This document shows, one piece after another, positions 1-6,739 of a stretch of 11,356 nucleotides of DNA; the first letter of the stretch is position 1; each line of letters begins with the position of its first letter. The stretch is from NCBI GenBank assembly GCA_002477905.1, contig DLLB01000092.1, positions 13,232 to 24,587 of the forward strand. The letters run 5' to 3'. The stretch is from Clostridiales bacterium UBA7573 (GTDB lineage: Bacteria > Bacillota > Clostridia > Oscillospirales > CAG-272). The translations under genes and the position numbers were made by a program. Under the pieces are notes generated by a model. That model made no database searches. It worked only from the letters and a program-made list of their open reading frames with translations, and was not told where the DNA came from.

Positions 1-723
1 CACGACTTTGTCGTTTTCCACACAATATGCGTCATTGGCTTCGGAACCGGTGACATCTGCATAGGCAAATCCCAGTCCGAATTCCACACCTTTCACTGCC
101 GGAATGGCGTACAGTGCCGCGGCAAGCGTTCCCTCCACTCCGCGAAACATGGCGTCCCCAAGACCTACCGGCAATCCCGTAACGGTACAGGCAATGATCC
201 CGCCGACCGAATCGCCGTTTTCCTTTGCCTGTTGGATTTTCTCCACGGTCGGCTCGGTCAGATGGGCGTCAATCTGTACCCCCTCTGCCTCCAAAACCTG
301 CATGCATAACGCGCCTGCGAAGGTCAACGGCAAGGTAAGCCTGCCGGAAAAGTGCCCGCCGCCGCGTAAATCCGCGCATCCATCGTACTTCACACGCGCG
401 GGATAATCCGCATGTGAGGGGCGCGGAATCTCCGAAAATGCCGCATAGTCGTCGCTATGGGCGTCCTGATTGGCAAACAGCACGCAGAGCGGCGCGCCGG
501 TCGTCACGCCATCGCGCATACCGCTGATGACATGCGGTTGATCCCGCTCCATACGTTCACTTGCAAGCGCACCGCCCGGTGCGCGGCGGGCAAGCCATTC
601 GCCGATCTTGACAAAATCCACCCGCACGCCGTGCGGAAATCCGTCAATCACAGCCCCTACGGCTTCCCCGTGCGATTCTCCGAACACGGAAACGCGCAGA
701 TTTTTTCCGAATGTGGAATTCAT
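1..723 (-). CDS. aroC: Chorismate synthase, N-terminal 241 residues (3' end outside window)
   Basis: The product converts 5-enolpyruvylshikimate-3-phosphate to chorismate, the last common step of aromatic amino acid and folate-precursor synthesis, using reduced FMN in the cytosol. The frame is open from ATG at 721-723 to the window edge. It begins MNSTFGKNLRVSVFGESHGE, with the family signature FGESHG at residues 14-19 (conserved His18). A second conserved His lies in RPSHADY (His104), followed by RGGGHFSGR near residues 120-128, where the family has its RGGGxxSxR block. LARRAPGG at residues 44-51 replaces the more common RRRPGQ. Full-length members have about 360-390 residues, so roughly a third is missing only because the window ends. 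The start codon overlaps the htpG stop as ATGA, which suggests translational coupling to htpG. Identification is secure. Confidence 0.96.
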   Translation of the reverse strand, partial: MNSTFGKNLRVSVFGESHGEAVGAVIDGFPHGVRVDFVKIGEWLARRAPGGALASERMERDQPHVISGMRDGVTTGAPLCVLFANQDAHSDDYAAFSEIPRPSHADYPARVKYDGCADLRGGGHFSGRLTLPLTFAGALCMQVLEAEGVQIDAHLTEPTVEKIQQAKENGDSVGGIIACTVTGLPVGLGDAMFRGVEGTLAAALYAIPAVKGVEFGLGFAYADVTGSEANDAYCVENDKVV

Positions 724-2606
724 TTGGCAAACCCGTTTTCCAATAACGTGAAGCTGTCCGTCAAGAAAGTCTGCAGTTCCTTTGCGGAAAGCTGACGCTG
801 TGCCAAAAGGGCAAGCGTATAAACCTGCTTCGCGATCAATTCCGCTTTCTCGTCCTTTTCTTTTGCGCAGGTTCCGAGCTTTTGAATCAAACCGCTGTTC
901 GCATTGACCACAAGGGTTGCTTCCGTCGGGAACAACGACTCGCCGCCATCCTCGCCCTGAGAAAGCCGATACATCTTCATCATATCTTCCATCCGGCGGG
1001 ACTGCTCGGAAACATTCAGCACTGCCGGCACACGGGTATCTTTCAGATTTTCATACTGCACGGTCAGTTTCTCGTTTCCGCTGACCTTTTGGAACAGCGC
1101 GGTCAATTCCGGATTTTCATAGGTTTCGCCATCCCCCTTCAGTGCGCCTGCCACATCTGCGTCGATACGCAGGAATTTGATCTTCTTCTCCTGCTCCAGC
1201 ATCTGCATAAACTGCGCGTCAATGAGCTTATCCAGCACCGCAATCTCAATCCCCTGCTCTCCGAACATGGAAATATACTGTGCCTGTGCCACGACGTCCG
1301 TCGTATAATACACGGTGTTCTCATGCTGCTCCTTGGCTTTTTCCAGATACTCCTCTACCGTCACGTTTCTTCCGTCTGTCAGCGGCAGAAGCAGGATTTC
1401 TTTCACGCGGTCATAAAACTTGCGATCCCGCAGTGCGCCGTATTCCACAAACAGTTTCAGATCATTCCACAATTTTTCGTATTGTGCCCGATCGGTCGTG
1501 AACATGCTGTTTAACTTATCCGCCACTTTCTTGACGATATGCGCCTGTACTTTTGCGACGTATCCACTGTTCTGCAAATAACTGCGGGAGACATTCAGCG
1601 GCAATTCCGGACAATCCAGCACACCTTTGAGCATCAGCATATACTCCGGAATCACTTCCTTGATATTATCCGCAACAAATACCTGATTATAGTACAGCTT
1701 GACCTGTCCTTCCAGATTGTCATACTCATGATTCAAACGCGGGAAATACAGGATGCCTTTGAAATTCAACGGATAATCCGCGTTGATGTGAATGTGGAAC
1801 AGCGGCTCACGGTAATCATGAAATACCTTCTGATAGAACTGGTTATATTCTTCTTCGGTGCATTCAGATGCAGACTTCTGCCACAGCGGATGCGTATCAT
1901 TGATGGGCTTCGGCGCTTCTTTTTCCGCCTCTGTCTCCTCTTTTTTGGTATCACCCTGCGGCTTCTGCTCTGTGGATTCCAGGTAGATCTCCACCGGCAT
2001 AAATGAGCAGTATTGCGTCAGCACCGTGCGGAGCTTGCCCTCGGTTAAAAATTCTTTTTCGTCCTCGGTAATATGCAGAATGATGTCGGTTCCGCGCGTT
2101 GTTTTTTCTTCCGCGCCGATGGTATATTCGCCTGCTTCATTGCAACTCCAGTGAACAGCGGGCGCATCCGTATAGGATTTGGTACGGATCTCCACTGTAT
2201 CGCTGACCATAAATGCGGAATAGAAGCCCAGCCCGAAATGACCGATAATCCCGTTTTGTGCGGTGTCCGCGCCTTCATATTTCTGAATGAAGTCCAGCGC
2301 GCCGGAAAGGGCGATCTGACAGATGTACTTCTCCACTTCTTCTTCCGTCATTCCGATTCCGTTATCCGAGACAGTCAGCGTACCGTTGACCGGATCGGCT
2401 TTGACGGTGATCCGGAAATCCTGTTCGTCAAATCCCTCGATCTTTCCAAGCGAAGCCAGACGTTTGAGTTTTGTAATCGCGTCGCAGGCATTGGACACAA
2501 GCTCCCGCAGAAAGATCTCTTTTTCCGAATACAGCCATTTTTTGATGATCGGGAAAATATGCTCGGTTTCTACCGAGATCCCGCCTTTTTTATTTTGTGT
2601 TTCCAT
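720..2606 (-). CDS. htpG: Molecular chaperone HtpG (bacterial Hsp90)
   Basis: This is a cytosolic ATP-dependent chaperone of 628 residues, the normal length for bacterial Hsp90. The N-terminal GHKL ATPase domain is clear: RELVSNACDAI at residues 34-44 (catalytic Glu35, Asn39, Asp42), DNGIGM at 81-86, and the GHFGLGFYSAF lid/phosphate region at 122-132. A charged linker rich in Glu and Lys lies near residues 212-235, followed by the middle domain (FKGILYFPR, then LNVSRSYLQNSG with its ATP-sensing Arg) and a C-terminal dimerisation domain without the eukaryotic MEEVD tail. The ATG is preceded by AGGAGAG (complement of 2615-2621) at 8 nt. A sigma-A-like promoter lies upstream. No CIRCE element was seen, so control by HrcA is not indicated. 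The gene overlaps aroC by 4 nt. Confidence 0.97.
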   Translation of the reverse strand: METQNKKGGISVETEHIFPIIKKWLYSEKEIFLRELVSNACDAITKLKRLASLGKIEGFDEQDFRITVKADPVNGTLTVSDNGIGMTEEEVEKYICQIALSGALDFIQKYEGADTAQNGIIGHFGLGFYSAFMVSDTVEIRTKSYTDAPAVHWSCNEAGEYTIGAEEKTTRGTDIILHITEDEKEFLTEGKLRTVLTQYCSFMPVEIYLESTEQKPQGDTKKEETEAEKEAPKPINDTHPLWQKSASECTEEEYNQFYQKVFHDYREPLFHIHINADYPLNFKGILYFPRLNHEYDNLEGQVKLYYNQVFVADNIKEVIPEYMLMLKGVLDCPELPLNVSRSYLQNSGYVAKVQAHIVKKVADKLNSMFTTDRAQYEKLWNDLKLFVEYGALRDRKFYDRVKEILLLPLTDGRNVTVEEYLEKAKEQHENTVYYTTDVVAQAQYISMFGEQGIEIAVLDKLIDAQFMQMLEQEKKIKFLRIDADVAGALKGDGETYENPELTALFQKVSGNEKLTVQYENLKDTRVPAVLNVSEQSRRMEDMMKMYRLSQGEDGGESLFPTEATLVVNANSGLIQKLGTCAKEKDEKAELIAKQVYTLALLAQRQLSAKELQTFLTDSFTLLENGFAK

Positions 2607-2635
2607 TTTGTTTTCTCTCCTTTTCGGGTAATTTC

Positions 2636-2652
2636 AGGGCGGAAAACGCCCT
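2636..2652 (-). promoter_or_regulatory. Small hairpin in the htpG 5' leader
   Basis: Inverted arms AGGGCG (2636-2641) and CGCCCT (2647-2652) enclose a 5-nt loop. The hairpin lies between the proposed htpG -10 box and the ribosome binding site, so it would be in the mRNA leader. No U-run follows it on the minus strand, so it is not an obvious terminator. It could affect mRNA stability or bind a protein. The structure is seen directly; a function is not shown. Confidence 0.45.
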
Positions 2653-2661
2653 TGCAGATTC

Positions 2662-2690
2662 AGTGTAGCCACTTTTTTCCGCGAAGTCAA
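2662..2690 (-). promoter_or_regulatory. Sigma-A type promoter for htpG-aroC
   Basis: Read on the minus strand, TTGACT (2685-2690) and TACACT (2662-2667) are separated by exactly 17 nt. This is five of six bases of the -35 consensus and four of six of the -10 consensus. The stretch upstream of the -35 (2691-2719) is A-rich on this strand, like an UP element. The expected start gives a leader of about 50 nt before htpG. It is the only good housekeeping promoter I found in the divergent intergenic region. Confidence 0.75.
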
Positions 2691-2725
2691 TGCTTTTTTC
2701 GAAATTTTAATCTTTTTTTGCGTCG

Positions 2726-2754
2726 CACCCGCTCTCCCGCATTTGCATACACTG
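2726..2754 (+). promoter_or_regulatory. Candidate sigma-K (mother-cell) promoter for spoVFAB
   Basis: CACC at 2726-2729 fits the mACm -35 of sigma-K, and CATACACTG at 2746-2754 fits the -10 CATAnnnTA except for its last base. The AC core and CATA are 17 nt apart, the spacing known for sigma-K promoters in Bacillus. The -10 also fits sigma-E (CATACAnT), but no ATA-type -35 lies at the right place. spoVFAB is sigma-K-dependent in Bacillus subtilis, which agrees. No sigma-A -35 pairs with this region. The assignment is inference from consensus matching. Confidence 0.6.
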
Positions 2755-2760
2755 CAAATG
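2740..2760. repeat. Perfect 8-bp inverted repeat over the spoVFAB -10 region
   Basis: Arms CATTTGCA (2740-2747) and TGCAAATG (2753-2760) are exact reverse complements around the 5-nt centre TACAC. The left arm contains the first two bases of the candidate -10 box. A dyad at this place could be an operator for a regulator that blocks or times expression. The symmetry is certain; the function is not. Confidence 0.6.
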
Positions 2761-2763
2761 GGA

Positions 2764-2778
2764 ACCGATTTCATCGGT
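2764..2778 (+). promoter_or_regulatory. Leader hairpin just before the spoVFA ribosome binding site
   Basis: ACCGAT (2764-2769) and ATCGGT (2773-2778) pair around a 3-nt loop, ending directly before AAGGAGGAGG (2780-2789). If transcription starts near 2760, this stem would be almost at the 5' end of the mRNA, where it could stabilise the message or tune ribosome access. It does not sequester the Shine-Dalgarno sequence itself. Confidence 0.4.
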
Positions 2779-2794
2779 AAAGGAGGAGGATCCC

Positions 2795-3790
2795 GTGAGG
2801 TCGTGGTTGGAAACGGGGGATGCGAACGCGCCCCCGGCATTTCATTCCTTTTTTCAGAATATCGTTTTTTTAGGCGGAGATCGCCGACAGATCTACGCGG
2901 CGAAAGCGCTTGCGTCTTTGGGAATTCCGGTCAGTGTATTCGGATTTTCCAAAGAAGCCGCCGATGCGCTTCCGCGCGTGGAACGCCCGAAAGATCTTTG
3001 CGATTTTGGAACTTGGGTTCTGCCGCTCGGTTTTTGCCGGGATCAGAACAGTTTATACACGCCGCTTTGGGAGGGCATCTATGCCATAGACGCGTTATTT
3101 TCCAATCTTTTTGAAAAAACGCGCCTGTTTCACGGCGGCGCAAAGAAAGCAACGCCTTCCGGCGTTGCTTATGTCAAAAATTATGCAGAACGGGAGGAAT
3201 TTTTAATTCCAAATGCGGTGCTGACGGCGGAGGGCGCCGTCGCACAGATTTTAACGCTGACCGGCGCTTCCCTGACCGGAAAATCCGTTGCGATTCTCGG
3301 TTACGGTCGCATTGCCAAAGCACTTGCCAAACAATTGACCGCGCTCGGCGCGGAAGTAACGGTTTTTGCTCGTCGTTCCTCTGCCCGTGCGGAAGCGGAA
3401 GCAGACGGGAACTGCCGCGCCGTGCTGCCGCTCCCCTTGCAAGCAAATGCACTCTCCGGATGTTCCGTTGTCTGCAATACCGTGCCTGCCCCCATTCTCG
3501 ACAGCGAAGCCTTGGCTTCCCTGCCAAGCGGCGCCCTGTTTTTGGAGCTTGCCTCTCTGCCGGGAGCCTTGACGGACGACGCCATGCGGTTTTGGCAAGA
3601 AGATACGGAAAAGCCGAAGATCCGTCTTGTATGCGCACGGGGAATTCCGGGACAATATGCCCCCAAAGAAGCCGGCGAAATTCTCGCATCCGTGTTATGT
3701 CTTTATGCCAAAGAAGCCATTTCGGATGCGGAAAATTCCCCACAAAAATTAACAGATCCCCGTGGTATCCAGACGGGAATGGGAGGCTGA
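2795..3790 (+). CDS. spoVFA: Dipicolinate synthase subunit A
   Basis: With subunit B it makes dipicolinic acid from the lysine-pathway intermediate (hydroxy)tetrahydrodipicolinate in the mother cell; the product fills the spore core with calcium. The 331-residue protein has the family's N-terminal block FLGGDRRQIYAAKAL (residues 25-39), then a Rossmann nucleotide-binding motif AILGYGRIAKALA (166-178). FLELASLPG (249-257) and the diagnostic ARGIPGQYAPKEAGEIL (281-297) follow. The start is GTG: AGGAGGAGG lies 5 nt upstream and no in-frame ATG is near. This gives about 20 residues before the first conserved block, plus a longer C-terminal tail than the roughly 300-residue Bacillus protein. It is followed after one base by spoVFB. 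Regulation is probably sporulation-specific through the candidate sigma-K promoter. Confidence 0.94.
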   Translation: MRSWLETGDANAPPAFHSFFQNIVFLGGDRRQIYAAKALASLGIPVSVFGFSKEAADALPRVERPKDLCDFGTWVLPLGFCRDQNSLYTPLWEGIYAIDALFSNLFEKTRLFHGGAKKATPSGVAYVKNYAEREEFLIPNAVLTAEGAVAQILTLTGASLTGKSVAILGYGRIAKALAKQLTALGAEVTVFARRSSARAEAEADGNCRAVLPLPLQANALSGCSVVCNTVPAPILDSEALASLPSGALFLELASLPGALTDDAMRFWQEDTEKPKIRLVCARGIPGQYAPKEAGEILASVLCLYAKEAISDAENSPQKLTDPRGIQTGMGG

Positions 3791-3791
3791 T

Positions 3792-4370
3792 ATGATCGGA
3801 TTTGCAGTTTGCGGCTCTTATTGTACGCACAGCCGCGCACTTGCCGCCGCAAAAGAACTGACAGCGCAGGGGTATGAATTACTCCCGATCCTCAGTGAAA
3901 ATGTTCAGCACACCGACACCCGCTTCGGCAGTGCCGAGGCATTTCAGGAGGAGCTGGAAAAGATCTGCGGACGAACGGCGCTGCTTACCATTGCGCAGAC
4001 AGAGCCGCTTGGTCCCAAGATTGCATTGGAGGCATTGGTGATTGCCCCCTGCACCGGCAACACGATTGCCAAAATTGCAAACGGCATCACCGACACCCCC
4101 GTTACGATGGCGGCAAAAGCACACTTGCGAAGCGGCAGACCGCTCTTGCTCGCGCTCGCCTCCAACGACGCCATGTCGGCAAATCTCGGCAATCTTGCAA
4201 AGATGCTCTGCCGCAAGCATGTCTATTTCGTACCGATGGTACAGGATGATCCGGTAGCAAAACCGGATTCCTTGGTGGCGGAATTCACGATGCTGCCGCA
4301 AGCGCTGCGCCTTGCGCTGTGCGCGCATCAGATGCGTCCATTGTTTTTAACAGCACCGGAAAAGTCCTGA
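3792..4370 (+). CDS. spoVFB: Dipicolinate synthase subunit B
   Basis: This is the flavoprotein-like second subunit of dipicolinate synthase, acting with SpoVFA in the mother cell. The 192-residue product begins MIGFAVCGSYCTHSRALAAA, which gives the flavodoxin-like beta-loop-helix of the phosphopantothenoylcysteine-decarboxylase/UbiX fold. APCTGNTIAKIANGITDTPV (residues 85-104) is the typical second nucleotide-binding stretch, followed by ALASNDAMSANLGNLAKML. Length is close to the 200-residue Bacillus protein. I chose ATG at 3792 because GGGAGG (3781-3786) lies 5 nt upstream and the conserved N terminus begins there; an in-frame start at 3762 would lie inside spoVFA. The spoVFA stop is separated from this ATG by a single base. 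The genes asd, dapG and dapA, which follow spoVFAB in Bacillus subtilis, are absent: a terminator comes directly after. Confidence 0.95.
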   Translation: MIGFAVCGSYCTHSRALAAAKELTAQGYELLPILSENVQHTDTRFGSAEAFQEELEKICGRTALLTIAQTEPLGPKIALEALVIAPCTGNTIAKIANGITDTPVTMAAKAHLRSGRPLLLALASNDAMSANLGNLAKMLCRKHVYFVPMVQDDPVAKPDSLVAEFTMLPQALRLALCAHQMRPLFLTAPEKS

Positions 4371-4384
4371 TTCAGGTTGCACAA

Positions 4385-4426
4385 GAAAACGCACGTCTTA
4401 AAATCAAGACGTGCGTTTTCGTTTTT
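4385..4426 (+). terminator. Rho-independent terminator of spoVFAB, perhaps bidirectional
   Basis: A perfect 15-bp stem has arms at 4385-4399 and 4406-4420, with a 6-nt loop AAAATC, and is followed by GTTTTT (4421-4426). It lies 15 nt after the spoVFB stop and 6 nt past the end of the convergent rhamnosidase gene. On the minus strand the stem is followed by only TTG, but the A/T-rich stem base gives GTTTTCTT, so it may also stop the opposite operon. Confidence 0.9.
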
Positions 4427-4431
4427 CTGCA

Positions 4432-6606
4432 TTAGACCAGCAAAAATTGTTTGCCGCAGATCAAGGGTAGCGTCATGTCCTTAACGCGAAGCTCCGCCTG
4501 TACCCCCTCCGGAATTTCCACGATCAATTCTGTGCTCCCCGTTTCGGAGACGGTAAATTCCACGGATACCCTGCCATGTGCGGTGTAAATGCTTCCCGCC
4601 GCATGCTTTACAAGGCTATCCAGCGTCGGAGAGATCACAAGGTCTGTATAACCGGCGGTATTTTCCCGTTGCCGGATTCCAAGCAATCCCGTAAACAACT
4701 GCGCAGTGCATGCGCCGTACATCGGATGACATTGGCTGACTTTCGGATTGCGGCTGTATTCCCAAATGGTCGTTGCGCCGGCTTTGCGCATGGCTCCAAA
4801 AAGCGTTGTGGTGTCTTCCGACGCCATCAATGCCACCGCGTCTGCGGCATATCCATGCGTAAACAGCATTTCCGGTAAAATCGCCGTTGCCAAAAATCCG
4901 GTATCCATATAACCAAGCTTCCGATACTTCTCCGCTGTCCGCGCCAGTGCTTCCTCCGCATGCGGCAGCTTTGCAAAAGCCGCAAAAGCGTCCGCACCAA
5001 AATCACCGCCGATATATTGTGTTCCGTCGTAATATGTCTGCTCGACCGCTTTGCGGGAAGCGTCTGCCACCGCAAGATACGCCGCACCGTCTCCATAGCC
5101 GAGAATCTGCGTAACCTTGGCAACGATCTCCAGGCATACAATCAGATAACAAGTATTCACAAACGGCTCCGGCAGATGTTTGCCGCCGGGCGTCGCCCAA
5201 TCGCCAAGGCACCAGCCGCCTTTTTCTTCCCGCATCACGAGATGATTGTCCGAATGCGCAAACAGATATTCCAAATACCGCTGCATGGCAAAATAGGTGT
5301 CGGCAAGCATCTCTTTGTCGCCGTAACGGCAATAGAAGTCCCACGGCACCAGCACGATTGCGCCGCCCCAGCCGCCGGGACCGCCTCCACCGCCCATAAA
5401 CGGCGCGGTGTGCTGAACATGTCCGCCTTTCTGATCCTGACAATCCAGAATATCCGCAATCCACTTCCGATAGACCTCTTTGGCGTCAAAGCACAGCATC
5501 ACGGCAGGCGCGCAGATCTGCCCGTCGCCGGTATAGCCGAGCCGCTCCCGGTGCGGACAATCTGACGGTACACAGCCGTGCAGGTTGTCCAGTTGCGTGC
5601 GGCAATATGCGTCATACAGCCAGTTCAACGCCGCATTGTCACTGGTAAAGGTGGAGGTACGCTCAATGTCGGTATGGATCACTTCCACCCGCACATTTTC
5701 GATCGTTGCTTCTCCCGCAACGGAAAAATACCGGAAGCAATGGAATACGAACATCGTGGTAAGTGTTTGCGCACTTCCATCCAAAAGGAACGCGTCTTCC
5801 TGAATCTGATACCGATCCCCCGTCAGCCCGCGCCAACCGCCGCCTGTACTTATGAAATCCAGTACGCCGTTCTCCTGTTCCTCTGCGTATTGCAGGGTGA
5901 TTTTCGCACCGCTCTCCCCTTTGACCTTCAGCACCACCCGACCGGTGATATTCTCCCCCGCGTCATAGACGCTGGGCGCGATCTCCTTGGGGCAGATCGT
6001 CCGGATCACGCGATCCCGCGGGCAGGTTTGCAACTCCAGCCGATCCGTGTGATACTCGCACACTTTGACCTCGGTTTTCGGAAGCGGCTTGGCAAACATG
6101 CGCGTATCCCACAGTTCCCCCGAAAAGATCCCGCAGTGCAGAATCGGATAAACGTACCCGTTTTCCGTGCCGTCCGAGCAGATGATCCGCGTCGTACCGT
6201 TCGGATCGGTCAGATAAAGATCAAAACAGCACAAAAGGGAATCGCCATACCATCCATGCGTTTCTCCCAGTCGCTCGTTCTGCCGGTACCAACCATTGCC
6301 CAAAATGACCGACAGCGTATTCTCACCGGCATGGACAAATGCGGTCAGATCATACGATACATACAGCGTGCGGGTAGAAATAGTGTCATAGATCGGGTAG
6401 CCGAACACCGTAAGATCCCGTGTTGTATAATTGGTCTGCGCAGGAACAAACAAATCGTCCGTCACCGGCTTCCCGTTGCACAGCAAAGTAAAATACCCAA
6501 GTCCGCAGATAGAAATTTTTACCTGTTCCCCATTTCGGACGGTAAACTGCTTTTCAAACAGCGGCGTTTCGACGGAAGCGTCGCAGGTAATCCATTTTCC
6601 GTTCAT
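4432..6606 (-). CDS. GH78 family alpha-L-rhamnosidase, cytosolic
   Basis: It hydrolyses terminal alpha-L-rhamnose from glycosides or oligosaccharides. From ATG at 6604-6606 the product has 724 residues; a TTG one codon upstream is a less likely start. SD-like GGAGG/GGGAG lies 6-9 nt upstream. Domains: N-terminal beta-sandwiches (about 1-310), an (alpha/alpha)6 barrel (about 315-645), and a C-terminal beta-domain. DCPHRERLGYTGD at residues 349-361 supplies Asp349, Glu354 and Asp361, with the same spacing as Asp567/Glu572/Asp579 of Bacillus sp. GL1 RhaB. TIWEYS carries the likely catalytic base Glu616. A glycine-rich loop (405-415) reads WGGA where family members usually have WGDA. No signal peptide is seen, and it is shorter than many GH78 enzymes (850-950 residues). 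The start overlaps the stop of the PHP remnant as TGATG. Confidence 0.93.
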   Translation of the reverse strand: MNGKWITCDASVETPLFEKQFTVRNGEQVKISICGLGYFTLLCNGKPVTDDLFVPAQTNYTTRDLTVFGYPIYDTISTRTLYVSYDLTAFVHAGENTLSVILGNGWYRQNERLGETHGWYGDSLLCCFDLYLTDPNGTTRIICSDGTENGYVYPILHCGIFSGELWDTRMFAKPLPKTEVKVCEYHTDRLELQTCPRDRVIRTICPKEIAPSVYDAGENITGRVVLKVKGESGAKITLQYAEEQENGVLDFISTGGGWRGLTGDRYQIQEDAFLLDGSAQTLTTMFVFHCFRYFSVAGEATIENVRVEVIHTDIERTSTFTSDNAALNWLYDAYCRTQLDNLHGCVPSDCPHRERLGYTGDGQICAPAVMLCFDAKEVYRKWIADILDCQDQKGGHVQHTAPFMGGGGGPGGWGGAIVLVPWDFYCRYGDKEMLADTYFAMQRYLEYLFAHSDNHLVMREEKGGWCLGDWATPGGKHLPEPFVNTCYLIVCLEIVAKVTQILGYGDGAAYLAVADASRKAVEQTYYDGTQYIGGDFGADAFAAFAKLPHAEEALARTAEKYRKLGYMDTGFLATAILPEMLFTHGYAADAVALMASEDTTTLFGAMRKAGATTIWEYSRNPKVSQCHPMYGACTAQLFTGLLGIRQRENTAGYTDLVISPTLDSLVKHAAGSIYTAHGRVSVEFTVSETGSTELIVEIPEGVQAELRVKDMTLPLICGKQFLLV

Positions 6607-6707
6607 CAAAATCTCCCTCCCCTTTTTCCGTCAGAATGATTGGTATGGCAGTGCAGATTTGCCTTGTAGCGGGGAGAATCCCCCGCAAGCAGAATTTTCT
6701 TTCCCAT
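6606..6707 (-). pseudogene. Remnant of a PHP-domain protein gene (33 codons)
   Basis: This short reading frame starts at ATG 6705-6707 behind a strong AAAGGAG (complement of 6715-6721, 7-nt spacing). It encodes MGKKILLAGDSPRYK and then ANLHCHTNHSDGK, an unmistakable start of a PHP phosphoesterase-like domain with the HxH metal motif (His19, His21) and SDG. After that only KRGGRF follows before TGA. An intact PHP protein needs some 200 residues or more, so everything after the first metal motif is gone. The last codons are the purine-rich ribosome binding region of the rhamnosidase gene, whose ATG overlaps this stop (TGATG). The simplest reading is an internal deletion that joined the PHP N terminus to the rhamnosidase leader. 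It may still be translated and act as a coupling leader peptide. Confidence 0.75.
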
Positions 6708-6739
6708 TCTTTTGCTCCTTTGTATGGAAAAATCGCTTT

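Noticed and set aside
2748..2753. TACACT on the plus strand as a sigma-A -10 box for spoVFA
   Set aside because: The bases 17 nt upstream (GCACCC) bear no likeness to TTGACA, so a housekeeping promoter is not supported on this strand.
2073..2780. Plus-strand open frame running from within htpG into the intergenic region
   Set aside because: It is antisense to the conserved HtpG N-terminal domain and runs through both divergent promoters; no protein family features are visible.
3762..3791. In-frame upstream start for spoVFB
   Set aside because: It lies inside the spoVFA coding region; the ATG at 3792 has a well-placed GGGAGG and matches the conserved N terminus.
5578..6639. Long plus-strand open frame (353 codons) opposite the rhamnosidase gene
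   Set aside because: It is antisense to a clear GH78 coding sequence with all catalytic residues, shows no domain-like pattern, and has a composition expected from reading the complement of a GC-rich gene.
6669..6686. GC-rich inverted repeat (GCGGGG / CCCCGC, 6-nt loop) in the PHP remnant
   Set aside because: No U-run follows on either strand, so it is not a terminator. It falls inside codons of the PHP N terminus and may be chance in GC-rich sequence.
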